Assembly: GCF_036850765.1 (NCBI RefSeq)
Contig: NC_089493.1
Span: 186,095,140 to 186,159,139, forward strand
Direction of reading: 5' to 3'
Length of the DNA stretch: 64,000 nucleotides
From: Saccopteryx bilineata
Lineage: Eukaryota > Chordata > Mammalia > Chiroptera > Emballonuridae
The notes beneath the pieces were generated by a model, which saw nothing but the letters and a program-made list of their open reading frames with translations, searched no databases and was not told the DNA's origin. The translations under genes were made by a program, and so were the position numbers. Below, piece after piece: positions 37,566-50,942 of this stretch (its first letter is position 1; every line of letters begins with the position of its first letter).

Positions 37566-40500
37566 GATAAGAAAACAGGACGCATACATATGCTGTCTAC
37601 AAGAGACACATCTCAAAACAAAAGATACACATAGACTAAAAGTAAAAGGATGGAAAAAATATTTCATGCAAATGGAAATAAAAAAAAGCTGGGGTAGTAA
37701 TAATTATATCAGACAAAATGAACTTTAAAACAAAGGCTATAGTAAGAGATAAAGAAGGTCACTACATAATGATAAAGGGAGCAATCCAACAGGAAGATAT
37801 AACCATTATAAATATCTACATACCTAAGATAGGAGCAACTAAATATATAAAGCAGACTTTGATGGATATAAAGGGCAAGATCAATAGCAATACTATAATA
37901 GTAGGGGATTTCAATACTCCAGTAACATCACTAGATAGATCCTCAAGAAAGAAAATTAACAAAGAAACAGCAGACTTAAAGGTCATATTAGATCAACTGG
38001 ATTTAATAGATATCTTCAGAACCTTTCACCCTAAAGCAGCAGAATATACATTCTTTTCAAGTGCTCATGGTACATTCTCTAAGATAGACCACATGATAGG
38101 GCACAAAAGCAGTCTCAACAAATTTAAGAAGATTGAAATCATATCAAGCATTTTCTCTGATCACAATGGCATGAAACTAGAAATCAACCACAACAGAAAA
38201 ACTGAAAAATACTCAAACTCCTGGAAACTAAATTGCATGTTATTAAATAATGAATGGGATAACAATGAGATCAAAGAAGAAATAAAATAATTCCTAGAAA
38301 TGAATGATAATGAGCATACCTCAACTCAAAATTTATGGGACACAGCAAAAGCAGTCCTGAGAGGGAGTTCATAGCACTACAGGCCTACCTTAATAAGCTA
38401 CAAAAAGCTCAAATAAACAACTTAACCCTGCATCTAAAAGAACTAGAAAAAGAACAGCAAGTAAAGCTCAGAGGTAGTAGAAGGAAGGACATAATAAAGA
38501 TCAGAGCAGAAATAAATGGCATAGAGGCTAAAGAAACAATACAGAGGACCAATGAAACCAAGAGCTGGTTCTTTGAAAGGGTAAATAAAATTGATGTACC
38601 GTTAACCAGACTCATCAACAAAAAAAGAGAGAGAACTCAAATAAAATTAGAAAAGAGAGTGGAGAAATAACTGACAAAACAAAAATACAAAATATTGTAA
38701 GAAAATACTATGAAGAACTGTATGCCAAAAAATTAAACAATCTAGGTGAAATAGACAAATAAATTTCTTGAAACATATTATCTTCAAAAAATCAATCTGA
38801 AAAAAAAATCTGGAAGAATCAGAAAACCTAAACAGACCAATTACAACAAGTGAGATCAAAACAGTTATCAAAAAACTCCCAACAAACAAAAGCCCTGGGC
38901 CAGATGGCTTCACTGGTAAATTCTACCAAATATTCAAAGAAAAACTAACTCCTATTCTTCTCAAGCTATTTCAAAAAATTCAAGAGGAAGGAAGACTTCC
39001 AAGCGCCTTTTATGAGGCAAGCATAATTCTGATTCTAAAACCAGGCAAAGACAACACAAAGAAAGAAAATCATAGGCCAATATCCCTGATGAAATTAGAT
39101 GCTAAAATCCTCAACAAAATATTAGTAAACCGGATCCAGCAATACATGAAAAAATCATACATCATGATCAAGTGGGATTTATTCTGGGGAGGCAAGGATG
39201 GTACAATATTTGTAAGTCAATCAATGTGATTCACCACATAAACAAAAAGGAGAAAAACCACATGATAATTTGAATAGATGCAGAAAAAGCATTTGATAAA
39301 AATCCAGCAACAATTTATGATCAAAACTCTCACCAAAGTGGGAATACATGGAACATACCTTGACATGATAAAGGCCATCTATGACAGATCCACAGCCAAC
39401 ATTATAATTAATGGGCAAAAATTAAAAGCAATCCCCTTAAGATCAGGAACAAGGCAGGGGTGCCCCTTTCACCAGTCTTATTCAATATAGTACTGGATGT
39501 CCTAACTACAGCAATCAGGCAAGAAGAAGAAATAAAAGACATCCAAATTGGAAAAGGAGATGTAAAACTATCATTATTTGCAGATGATATGATACTGTAT
39601 ATCAGAAACACTACTGGACTTGATAAATGAATTCAGCAAGGTGGCACGGTATAAAATTAATACACAGAAATTAGAGGCACTTTTATACATCAACCATGAA
39701 CTGTCAGAAAGAGAAATTAAGAAAACAATCCCCTTCACTATTGCAACCAAAAAAATAGGAGTAAATTTAAACAAGGAGGTTAATTTAAAACATTGATTAA
39801 AGAAATCAAGGAAGACACAAACAAGTGGAAACATATACCATTTCATGGTTAGGAAGAATTAAACATCATTAAAATGTCTATATTACCCAAAGCAATTTAT
39901 AAATTCAGTGCAATACCAATGACATACTTCAAAGATATAGAACACATATTCTAAAAATTTATAGGGAGCCAAAAAAGAACACGAATAGCTTCAGCAATCT
40001 TGAAAAAGAAGAATAAAGTAGGAGGTATCACATTTTCTGATATCAAGTTATACTGCAAGGCCATTGTACTCAAAACAGCTTAGTACTGGCATAAGAACAG
40101 GCATATAGATCAATAGAACAGAACAGACAACCCAGAAATAAACCTACAGTTTTATGGACAAAGGAGGTAAGAACATACAATGGAGCAGGGGTCCTCAAGC
40201 TTTTTACACAGGGGGCCAGTTCACTGTCCGTCAGACCGTTGGAGGGCCAGACTATATATAAAAAAAAACTATGAACAAATTCCTATGCACACTGCACATA
40301 TCTTATTTTAAAGTAAAAAAACAAAACAGGAACAGTATAATACAATATTTAAAATAAAGAATAAGTAAATTTAAATCAACAAACTGACCAGTATTTCAGT
40401 GGGAACTATGGGCCTGCTTTTGGCTAATGAGATAGTCAATGTCCAGTTCCATATTTGTCACTGCTAGCCATAACAAGTAATATGACGTGCTTCTGGAGCC

Positions 40501-41749
40501 GTGACGTGTGCATTCTGCATCACTGGAAGTAGTACTGTACGTGAGCGATGCTGTGCTTTGCGGCGCCACCACATACAGTACTTCAGGCGCACAGTGCTTC
40601 TCTCACCACCAATGAAAGAGGTGCCCCTCCCGGAAGTGCGGCAGGGGCCGGATAAACGGCCTCAGGGGGCCACATGCTGGGGGCCGTAGTTTGGGGACCC
40701 CTGCAATGGAGTAAAGACAGTATCTTTAACAAATGGTGTTGGAAAAATTGGACAGCTACCTGCAAAAAAATGAAACTAGAGCACCAACTTACACCATTCA
40801 CAAAAATAAACTCAAAATGGATATAAGACTTAAATGTAAGTTGTGAAACCATAAGCATCTTAGAAGAAAACATAGGCAGTAAGCTCTCCAACATCTCTCA
40901 CAGCAATATATTTGCTGATTTATCTCCACGAGCAAGTGAAATAAAAGACAGGATAAACAAATGGGACTATATCAAACTGAAAAGCTTTTATACAGCTAAA
41001 GACAATATGAATAGAATAAAAAGACAAACCACACAATGGGAGAACATATTTGACAATAGGTCTGATAAGGGGTTAATAACCAAAATGTATAAAGAACTTG
41101 TAAAACTCAACATCAGGAAGACAAACAATCCACTCAAAAAATGGGCAAAAGAAATGAATAGACATTTCTTCAAAGAGGACATACAGATGGCCAATAGTCA
41201 GATGAAAAGATATTTTAAATCACTAATCATTAGAGAAATGCAAATTAAAACCACAATGAGATATCACCTCACACCAGTCAGAATGGTACTCATTAACAAA
41301 ACAACACATGATATAGGTACTGGCAATAATGTGGAGAAAGGGAATCCTCCTGCACTGCTGGTGGGAATGCAGACTGGTGCAGCCACTATGGAAACCAGTA
41401 TGGAGATTCCTCAAAAAATTAAAAATGGAACTGCCTTTTGACCCAGCTGTCCCACTTTTAGGAATATATCCCAAGAACATCATATCGCTGATTCAAAAAA
41501 AAGAAATGCACCCCCATGTTTATGGCAGCATTGTTCACAATAGCGAAGATCTGGAAACAGCCCAAGTGCCTATCAGTGGACGAGTGGATTAAAAAGCTGT
41601 GGTACATGTATACAATGGAATACTATAGGGCCATGAAAAAGAAGGAAATCTTACCTTTTGCAGCAACATGGATGGACCTGGAAACTATTATGTTAAGTGA
41701 AATAAGCCAGGCAGAGAAAGAAAAATACCATATGACCTCATTTGTTTGA
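37566..41749 (+). pseudogene. L1 ORF2p remnant (endonuclease, reverse transcriptase, C-terminal)
   Basis: ORF2p nicks target DNA and reverse-transcribes L1 RNA. Visible in order: the endonuclease from about its CCLQETHL motif (the residues before it are deleted), GDFNTP near 37,908, and SSAHGTFSKIDHMIG and FSDHNG at the endonuclease end (open frame 37,718-38,290). Next come a linker frame 38,335-38,670, RT phrases SPGPDGF and IDAEKAF, and RT motif FADDMILY at 39,577-39,600. The C-terminal segment at 41,007-41,749 includes [13 protein letters not shown] and MYTMEYYRAMKKKE. Stops, frameshifts, a deletion after FADD and the 518-bp hAT break it. The catalytic aspartates of FADD remain. It is a dead copy. 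Confidence 0.9.
40186..40703 (+). mobile_element. Non-autonomous hAT (CAGGGGTCC family), copy 2, inside L1
   Basis: It starts CAGGGGTCCTCAAGCTTTTT and ends GTTTGGGGACCCCTG, with a perfect 8-bp duplication CAATGGAG (40178-40185, 40704-40711). It keeps about 150 bp of internal sequence that the 22.4-kb copy lacks. Because it splits L1 ORF2, it is younger than the L1. Confidence 0.95.
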
Positions 41750-41921
41750 GGAATCCAATGAACAATGTGAACTGAGTAATGGAATTAAACTTGAAGGGAA
41801 GGGGGGAGGGAGCTACTGGGAGGGGAACAAAAATATGTTGAGGGGAATACAGGGGAGGGGAGATGCAATTGGGGCGACACTAGAATCTATGTAAAGACAA
41901 TGAATTAAATAAAAAATATTT

Positions 41922-42028
41922 GACTTATTTATTATAACATATTTCTCAGAATTTTGTATATAGTGTGCCTACAATTATTTGTAGGATTTTCAATGCGTCC
42001 CAACTTAAAAAAGTTTGAGAACCACTGC
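41922..42028 (-). mobile_element. Fragment of the 186-1032 hAT family
   Basis: The reverse complement matches about the first 105 bp of the element at 186-1032, ending GTTTGAGAACCACTG. Its other side is cut exactly at the 3' end of the L1. Confidence 0.85.
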
Positions 42029-43463
42029 CTTAAGGTCTAAAACATCTTGTTCATGCTTAAAATAAAAAAAAAGAAAGAAAGAAAAAGAAAAGGCAGTGAG
42101 TTTTGGTTTTGTGCCGCCCTTTGATGATGGTCACTCCTTTTCCTTTTTCCACCTGGCATCCCCAGCTGATGTGGGATTGGGGAACATTCATCTTTTAAAT
42201 GAATGGTCATTCAGTAGCGGTAGGTTATGCCTAAATGACCCAGTTGACTCTCAGGGGACATAGAGCTAGTTTGAGAAAGGTCACATTAAAATGTTGCCAT
42301 CATAATGTGAGGAAAGCAATCACATACGATATTCTGAGTAAACTAAGGCACATTATTTTGCCTTTCATAATCACTACCTCATTGAGTTGCTGCCTGGGGT
42401 CAAAAGCTATGCCACCTGGGCAAAGCAGTTTATTTAGTGAAACAAACCATAGCATAATAGATGTACCATGAAAGGTAAGTTTTTATCATTGTGGTAAATC
42501 ATTTTGATTTGATTGTCATCTCTGTCACTTACCTTGAGACTTAATTTGATATGTTTGTCAAATGGAGGAAATAATATTACATTGCATTGTTGAGAGTGCT
42601 GGAAAGAATGAGTCTGAAGTGCCTGGTACATTTTCTTGGCAAGGGCATAGTAGGGTCCCAATGAATGAGAGAGGGAACGAGAAAGTGGCGGAAGAAAGAG
42701 CTGGGGAGGGGAGTGTCATCGATGTGCCCCCATAGTTACTGCGCAGAAGAACAAGAAGAGAGCTTTTCTTCCTTTTCTTAGTGCCACAAAACATCTAAAG
42801 ATACAGAGCTATTTTGGGGTGAATTGTCATGAAGAAAGTACTTTACCCGAAATTTTAAAGCTTATAACAAGCAGAGGTGCAGAGGAAAATACTGCAAATT
42901 GGGAAAAGGGAAAAAACGTGTCTGACTGAGTGAGAAAATTCAAAGCATACAAGGGGAATAGCTGGTGACCCGGCAGGGACCAGATAGGTACTTGGCATGG
43001 AAAGGGGAAGATTGAAAACGGCAGAGTTCAAAAGTTGAAGGGGAGAGTTTGGATGCAGCTTAGCTAACAAAATATAAGGAAGCAGAGAAGTGTTGGGAGT
43101 AGGAAAAAATCAAAATGATACCATAAGAAAGATGTTGTTCAGCCGGAATCGGGAGAATGGAGGGCAGCATGAGCATCTGAAGGCGGCAAGGCCGTTTGTC
43201 GTAGACCAGGCCCCGGCCACAGCTCACAGTTACAATGCCGTTGCTGAACTTTCAAATGATGCTGTAAAAAAGTAAATAGCTCAAAGTTCATATTTTTGGT
43301 TACAAAACGGCACTTAGAAATTAAATGCATTCAGATCCTTTAAATATGAACAATGCAGATTATTTAAAATTTTTCTTTCATTCAAAACTTTCAGGTGACT
43401 ATATGTCATCCATTTGCCCGAAATATGTTGTGACAATTTAAGAGAAAAAACAGAAAAATGACA
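42029..43463. other. Unique DNA, MIR-like trace
   Basis: A MIR-like phrase order is present at 42,520-42,665 (plus). Frames at 42,434-42,794 and 42,855-43,330 have no recognised domain. Confidence 0.4.
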
Positions 43464-43477
43464 CCTTAAAATATGTT

Positions 43478-43517
43478 TTGTTTTTTTTAAAGATTTTATT
43501 CATTATAGGGGGGGGGG

Positions 43518-43548
<31 letters not shown>

Positions 43549-43668
43549 GGGAGGAGCAAGAAGCATCAACTCCCATATGTGCCTTGACCAGGCAAGCCCA
43601 GGGTTTTGAACCGGCAACCTCAGCGTTTCCAGGTTGACGCTTTATCCACTGTGCCACCACAGGAAAGG
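43478..43668 (-). mobile_element. tRNA-derived SINE, short type
   Basis: The antisense head GACGCTTTATCCACTGTGCC is at the right. The tail side is a G-run plus (GA)n tract (43,507-43,544) and AAAGATTTTATTCATT. Near-identical flanks CCTTAAA(A)TATGTT lie on each side. Confidence 0.88.
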
Positions 43669-43854
43669 CCTTAAATATGTTATTAATAGATATCAAGGTT
43701 ATATTAAAATGGAATTCTATAGCATCCCTCATTTATCTCAAGGATTGATGTTTGTTGATTTGTTTGTTTTATTGTTGTTTTTATGATATACATAGAAATC
43801 AATGCTGACACATCTTTACATAGACATCGCTTTCTTTTCCTTGGGCTTGTTTCA

Positions 43855-44180
43855 GTGATTCTCAATACTGGGGGGCTTCATGTTACCACAGAGCAGCAAT
43901 ATTCAGTTGGTGGGCCACAGTAGGCACAATGGTCTGCTGCAGGATTTTTAATACATATAAATACCTGACGATTCAGTCAGGGTCATTGACCTCTTCTCTA
44001 CTAAGTGGTCACTTAGAAAAAGAAAATGACAGCAGCCAACACAATAGTTATCCAGTGAGAATTAATCAAAATTATACCTATTGTTTGTCAGATCAGCAAA
44101 TAATATATTTTTGGTGTGCCACGGAATTTTAGTAATTACTTTATGTGTGCCATGGGATATGAAAGGTTGAAAATCACTGC
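43855..44180 (+). repeat. Probable hAT remnant
   Basis: The left CAGTGATTCTCAATACT and right GGTTGAAAATCACTG are inverted-end-like. Phrases GGTGTGCCACGGAATTTT and GTGTGCCATGGGAT are repeated inside. No matching 8-bp duplication was found. Confidence 0.5.
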
Positions 44181-47100
44181 CGTGGATAGTGGTATACAGA
44201 AATCCATGTACATTTTACAGAAGATTTAGGAAGTTTTTCAAGGATAACTTTGACCATTGGGAATTTTAATACTAGAACTTAGTATCATAACTTGGAATAA
44301 GCTACCAAGTCTCATGTGAGTTGAAAAGAATGAAAAAAAATTTTTTTTAATTCCATGCTTACTTTGTAGGGTAGTTTGTAAGTAATAGGCCATTTTATAT
44401 TTGATATTTCAAGTGAATAATCCCACTACTCTATACATGGCAATTTAAAAAACGAATATATTGCCTATGTGAGTGAGTGGTATAAATACAAATGGAGTTA
44501 TCAGGGTAGAGAGGCAACATTGTAACGTGTAAGTCAGTGTTGCTGAAGATGCAAAAACATAAATATAACTGATGGACTCTGCCCTAACTGAGAACATTTT
44601 AAAAAAGCAACTCAGTAACGTTAGAGTCTTACATGTTTTTGGACACACAAACATGAGACTTCTGCTTGATCCTGAAATTTCCCATTTGGCACAAATATAT
44701 GTCAAAGCAGATTAGTGTAGATGGATGTCATATTTCTTTAAAAGAGATTGGCAAAGGTCTCAGTCCTAAAATAACAGTTTGAAAACACTAGTTATTTTGT
44801 CATAGCCTGTTGTTTTTGTGTAATTCCATGAGAGTTTAGCATTGATACCCACTGCTGGCCTTATGTTCCCACATCTGCTGTGTGAAGAAAACATTGTTTC
44901 CCTTAGAGAAGCACCCTCCTTAGTACTTGTTTTCACCTTCAGTTCATGTTAAGCATTAGATGAGTTATTTGTCTTTTAAGGCATGTACACAAAATCATTT
45001 GATTAACGCAATGTCTTCCTCTTCCGTAGGATTTAAAGAGTTTGTAGCTCTAGGACATTGTGGCCACCTACCATTTGTACTTCTTGCTTCTATTAAATCA
45101 AACCTGAACTGCATTTATACAGAATGAGTGTAACAGTGGGAACGTGAAATACTTCATCAGTTGGCTCTTTTGTCTACACTGGCATCACTGGCTAGAATGA
45201 AAAGTATTTATCATTTGTCTCTGTGTCATATAGATGCCATTATCAAGAAACGGATATGACATTCTTTTAAGTGCTTCTATAATTTGATCTCCTGAGAACC
45301 ATATTTTGGAATATTTCTGAACTATTTCCACTGTTATTTCTCATTTGACTCATGTCTCCTTTTATTTACACTTGAGAATCTATTCTGTTATTGATATCTA
45401 GCTTAATTCTGTAATGTTCAGATACTGTACCAAATATGGCTTCAGTCCTGTGAAAGTTATGGAGATTTTCTTTTCAGATGCAAAATATGGTCACTTATAT
45501 GAATGTTCTATGTGCTCCAGGAAAAAAAAAAAAAGAGACACTGTGAAATTACTGGCTGCAGTGTTCTGTATTTGCTAACTAGGTCTAATATGTAATTTGC
45601 ATTGTTACACTTTCTATGTATGGTCTATATGGATTAATATGCCTCACTATATTTTCCCTCTTCTTTACTTTTTTAGTTGATTTTTAATTCTTTATGTATT
45701 TTAAAGACAAGACAATATTGTTGTTGTTTTATACAATCTGTAATCATTTAGATTTATATCTATACCTACTATGTCCTGTTATGATCTTCTATTTTTTCCC
45801 TCCTATATCTGGGATCATTTTTCTTATTCCACAAAACTCTTTAATGTAGGTTTGTGATTGATAAATTTTCTCAATTTTTCTTTTTCTAGGAACATCTTAA
45901 TTTTATTTTAGTTGCTGAAGGATGTTATCATGTGATAGCAGTTATTTTCTTTAAAAACTTCAAATATGTCACTCACTTGTCTTCTGGCATACATTCATTT
46001 CTGTGACAAAGGCAGCTGTCACTCATTATTTGCTCTTTAAAACAATAATGTGTCTCTTGTTCTTTGGTTATTTTAAAGATCTTTAAAAATATTCTTTTGT
46101 TTCCACAAATTTTGTTATGATGTGGCTATGTATGGATTTTGTTTTCTTTTGCATCTTCCCAGCTTCAGTTCATAGAGCTTTTGGCCTCATTGGCATGGGA
46201 TCGTTATTCAGCCTGGGAAATTCTTGGTTAATACACATATTTATGTAACTATTGCTTTGGCCCCATTTTCTTAGGTGACTATAATTATGCTATCTTAGAC
46301 TTTCACCATTCTTACGTATCTCATATTCATTTCTGAATATTTCAAATTATTTTTTGTCTTCTTCAGTCTAGATATTTGTTAACCTATATTCCAGTATATT
46401 ATCTCTTTCGCGCTTTTTATAATTTTGCTGTTAAACCTATCTTAACAAATCTATGATGGGTTAGTCTGCCTTTTAATCAAATGTGTTTGATTATGTTAAT
46501 CATCTGGGGATCTGATTTTATTGATCTTTTTTCTGTCTGTTTTTGGTCACTTGTTCTTGTCTATTGGCCATTCTTTATGGAACATATGAAAATTTATGGA
46601 TGTGAAGTTATGGATTTTATCTTTCTAGAGAAGATTTACTTTCCTTCTGAAGGCTGTGAATTTAAAGCAGGAGCAGAATACCTTAAACCTCTAGAGGCGG
46701 CGATTGCTCAAGACTGAGATTCATTCCATGTGAGGTCTGGTTTATTTCTGTTCTGTTTTTTCCCTACTAAAGCATAGCCTATCAAGGGTATTAACTAAAT
46801 TTCCAGTGTTGTTTCCAATAGCTCCTTCTCTTTGATGATCTTTGTGTTCCAGTATTGTTTCAGGTTCTGCATGACTTTCTAGACACTTGGGAGCCATGTT
46901 TTAAATTTTTTTGTCTTGTTATTACCTGTCTCATAAATCTTAAGAATGAGCAAATTACTTGAGGTAAAAGCAATAAAAAATACCACTGTTTTGGTTCTTC
47001 TAGACTTGTAAAATGACCGTGAACTCTAAGCCCCCGCATTCTGTCTGGTATCTAGTCCCTTCATACCACCACCTCTTGCCTCCATCAGTACATACGAAGG

Positions 47101-48818
47101 TAAAGGAGAAAGCCAAGCTCATGTTTTTCTAAGATCTCAACCCTTCAGTTGGCAGCTTTGGCTACTCTCTGTTATCCTCAAACAGTGATTTAAAAAAGAG
47201 AAAGTCTAGATTTAATGTTTATTTTTAGTAAAAAGGGATTGGTCTGTATCAAGAAATAATAATTTCCTGAATTTCTGAAAAAATAATATAGGCTCATAAG
47301 AATTATTTTAAAGCTATAGCTATCGTATAGAAGGGAAGCTAAAGAAGCAAAAACAAATAGAAAATAGGGGGAAAAATGAATAAGAAAAAAGATAAGAAAC
47401 ATTTCAGAAGTATATTTGCTACAGAAAAACTTAATCCATGTTAACTTTTCTCAGCCTCTGATGCTTACTGTTATCACCTTTAAAAAAACAACAACAAAAC
47501 TTAAGTCTAGTGTTATTTCAAAGCACTATATGAAAGAGATGGAAAAGCAGAATGTTTAAAATCAGGAGAGAATCCAGTTCCTAATTTCCATAGTTCAGGA
47601 ATATAATTCCCCACATATCTGTTAAATTTTTAGTGTCAGCACAGGCTTGCTGAGCCCTGCTGAATGAAATGAAATAAGATCTATTGCCCCTACATTCTGA
47701 AGCTACAAAAAATAGAAAAGATAATTGTTAATTTTACTTCGATGTAATTTTGAGTCTGAAGAAGTTATTGCTTTGTTCTTTATAAACAAACTTAACAAAT
47801 CATTTATTTATGCAGCATAAAAAATAATATGTACATTACCACATTCAACAAAAGAAGAAACAGTTAATACTGCCACAAATTCAAAGAGCAATGACAAAAA
47901 TTTGAATCATCTGAAACTATATTTATTTGGATATGTCTGGAGGAAACATTCTTTTGTTTTCCTCTAACAAGCTTTGAAAGTGGCAGCAGGCTGGAATTTA
48001 TATGCCTTTCTCTGCTAAAATGAATTAGGGCTCCTTGAAGAAGTGGCGAATTTAACTACAGGGTAGAAAACATCAGCTTGAGCCCAGAGTACATCAGAAA
48101 GCAAGGAAACTTTGATAGACTGTTAGGATTTCTTCAAAAGGGCCAAATAGTCAACCTGAATTCAAGGCTCCATGTGTCAAACATTCAATAATTGCAGCAT
48201 CAGTAATATAACCGGAATATGTTTGCATCCACAAGTCTCATAGTGGAACTAAATACAAAAACATACAAATAAACAACAGCAACAAAAAACATTCTTCCTT
48301 TTTGTAAGATGCTAGTGAACAAGCTTATTCTTTTGAAAACTGGCAACCAAGAGAAGAAGAGTGTTTTTGCTGCATTTAGTACGTGAACTGTGTCTCAAAG
48401 TAACCCAATAGTTGAAAAGGGAAGAGCGTTTCTCTTTACTGAGGTATGTCAGCTAATTAATTAAAGTTGTCAAGTTAGAATATTACTATTTTGCAAACTA
48501 AAATATCATAAATCTAGTCAATGATAATGATTGCTAACATTTCAGAAAGACATATACTTCCTGATTGTAAAAACACAGGTATAACTTATGGAAGAAACAT
48601 CACTACCTGTGATGTTGCCTCTAACCGCCACCAAAATCAAATCTCTAAATGTCAATTATTTACCAATTTAGGGTTAGGAAAATACACCGGACAGCATTAT
48701 CTGATGACTCGGTAAGAGGATGTAATGGCAGTATCCAAATTTGGGAAAACTGTATGAGACAAACATTTTGTTTTCTTTCACAAAAATTTATAAAGAAAGG
48801 AGAGAGTGGTAGTTTATA
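44181..48818. other. AT-rich DNA, ancient L1-like in part, no gene
   Basis: About 45,250-46,740 has T-rich phrases (ACTTATATGAATGTTCTATG, and 'gattatgttaatcatctgggg') that recall antisense ancient L1 or other old non-LTR sequence. Ends cannot be defined. The 78-codon frame at 46,481 lies in it and has no domain. The rest looks unique. Confidence 0.4.
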
Positions 48819-48820
48819 TA

Positions 48821-49053
48821 AACAGCTCACAAAAATTAGGGAATATTTCCAAATGAATATGAAGCAATAAAAAAAAAAAAGAACATTTGATTTTTTTATT
48901 AAAAAAGTACATCAGAAAAGCAAGCAAAAAGTCAAAGTTTGATTATGCAAATGAGATGCAAACTCAATTATGATTGAGTAGCAAGTGACATATTGGTGGG
49001 GGTGAACAGACTTTCATATTCATTTTGAAATATCCCCTAAATTTTTTGAGCAG
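48821..49053. mobile_element. Miniature transposon with about 45-bp inverted ends, TA-flanked
   Basis: The left end CAGCTCACAAAAATTAGGG ... AATGAATATGAA is the reverse complement of the right end TTCATATTCATTTTGAAATA ... TTTTTTGAGCAG, with few mismatches. TA dinucleotides flank both ends. There is no coding capacity. It is probably a Tc1/mariner-group miniature element. Confidence 0.72.
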
Positions 49054-49055
49054 TA

Positions 49056-50942
49056 TATCAGGAGATAATTAGGAAACTATTCTGTAACTGGTCCTTATTT
49101 AATATCTAATTTAAACAACTATTTATAGGATTAAAATATCTTTATAAGAAAATTGGAGGGAAATTAATATTGAGCAGATATTTTGATGACATTAAGGAAT
49201 TACTGAATTATTGTAGTAATAATTCTATTACTACATATTATACTATTGTATAATACTATTGGCATATTATTTTATATTTTTGATGAGCTCCTATCTTTAT
49301 GTATATATGGTGATATATTTACAGAAAAATATTATATATTTTTGTCTTTCTTCAAAATCATCTGTAATGAGAGAAATTAATATAAGTGAGCCAAAATTGA
49401 CCATGAGAGTTGAAGCTAGATTAGGTGATGGGTACATACAACTTCATTCTATAATCCTTTACAGTATATGGGCACACAAGAAGTAGTCAGAAGAAATATG
49501 ACACTATACATTATTTTAAGCAAAGTAATAGGTAAGGGACATTTAAGAAAATAATCTGAACAGCCCAATTTTTCTGCAGAAAACATGTCTTGCAAATAAA
49601 GTTTTTTTTCTCAAAGTCTGAACTTCATAATTGCTGAGATGGTTTTCACAAAACAATGTGTTATGTTTTCCTGAGTAATCCAGTTCAGTAAACACGGGCA
49701 ATTTTTAATCCAAAGGAAGAAGGCCCACTTAGGCTACTTTACTACCCGCAAATACTCTAATGGGGATCAATCACACCCAATTAAAACTCAAGGAATTATG
49801 AATCTTTAATGGGTTTATCATGAGATAATTCAGCTGTTAAGTCCTCTTTAGGTTCATGCTAGGCTGGTTCTCTCAAACTGGAAACTAATCATCTTTGTGA
49901 CATCACTTTCAAAGAGGCTTTGTGGGTTTTGTTTGAAAGAATTCAAAAGAGCTTTGAAATTTGCACCAGAATTAAAATGTCCATGTATTTATTTGAAATT
50001 TTAAAGCTCTGTACTGCTCATATGAGCCTATGTTTACATTAAATAGGATAGTTTTGAAAGTACTAATTAATGAGTCTAAATAAATGTAGCCATCTGGGTG
50101 ACTTCTGTAGAGTTCCCTTTAATAGTTTAACCTGGCCTCTCTCTATGGCCCTCCTTTTGTCTATAATTCATAGTAGAGCCTGCTGGGGGTTTAATTATTT
50201 TTAAAAAAGGAAACTAAAACAGCATAACGAACTTGTGCCCTGTCTCATTGATCTTTCTTACATAAGGTGATGAGGACAGACTGCGGCATCATGCCACCTG
50301 GATGGGCATTTTATAGGTGAACAGCGTCAGCAACCTCTCCATGCTTTCTTTTCTTCATCTGTAAATTCTAATACCATCTTCTTTCTATATGTAGGGAATA
50401 GTCAATGAAATTATTACCTGTGAAGCACTTTAAGTGAACTTTTAGTTCATGGTGGGTCTCAGTAATTGCCTACTGATGTAGAAAAATAGTGGTGGTGTAG
50501 CCAAACAGAGTTTTTTTCTTCTGTGGCTAAAATACATGATTGATAAAGACCACATTAGAATGGTTGCTGTCCTTTGCCATATTCCCTAGGACAAATCATT
50601 TCCTTAGCTATGTGAGTGCATGTGTGTATGTACCTTGCAGAACATTTGTCCTGTCCAAAACATCCATAAATACCTTTTGTCTATTGTTAATATAAACCCC
50701 ATTTTACAGCAAGATTTGAACACTGATCCATCTACCTAACCCCATGTATCACTCATTACCAGCTAGGCTGCTGAGTGAATAAGGGTTCATGCCAGTAATA
50801 TTGGCAATGTAGCCACAGCACAAGTATTGGACCAACAAAACATAGTACTTTTTATGTATTAATCCTCTAAACCCAAAGTAGAAATAAATATTATGGTATA
50901 TTTGAACTTACAGATGTCTTCTAAGCATAGACATTATAGACA
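49056..50942. other. Unique DNA, candidate conserved noncoding segment
   Basis: Repeat-poor. 49,680-50,220 is dense in TAAT/ATTA words (homeodomain-type) and in balanced composition. A MIR-like phrase order lies at 50,300-50,480. No exon is supported. Confidence 0.35.

Larger units (their letters stand above)
35325..41921 (+). mobile_element. Nearly full-length but deleted L1
   Basis: The 5' end starts near GGGGTTCTAAGATGGCC, the usual 'aagatggc' L1 leader. A GC-richer 5' UTR follows to about 36,900, then ORF1, ORF2, a purine-rich 3' UTR and an A-rich end (AATTAAATAAAAAAT). An internal deletion joins ORF1 to ORF2, and a hAT interrupts ORF2 at 40,186. No clear target-site duplication was found. 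It is incapable of autonomous movement. Confidence 0.9.
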
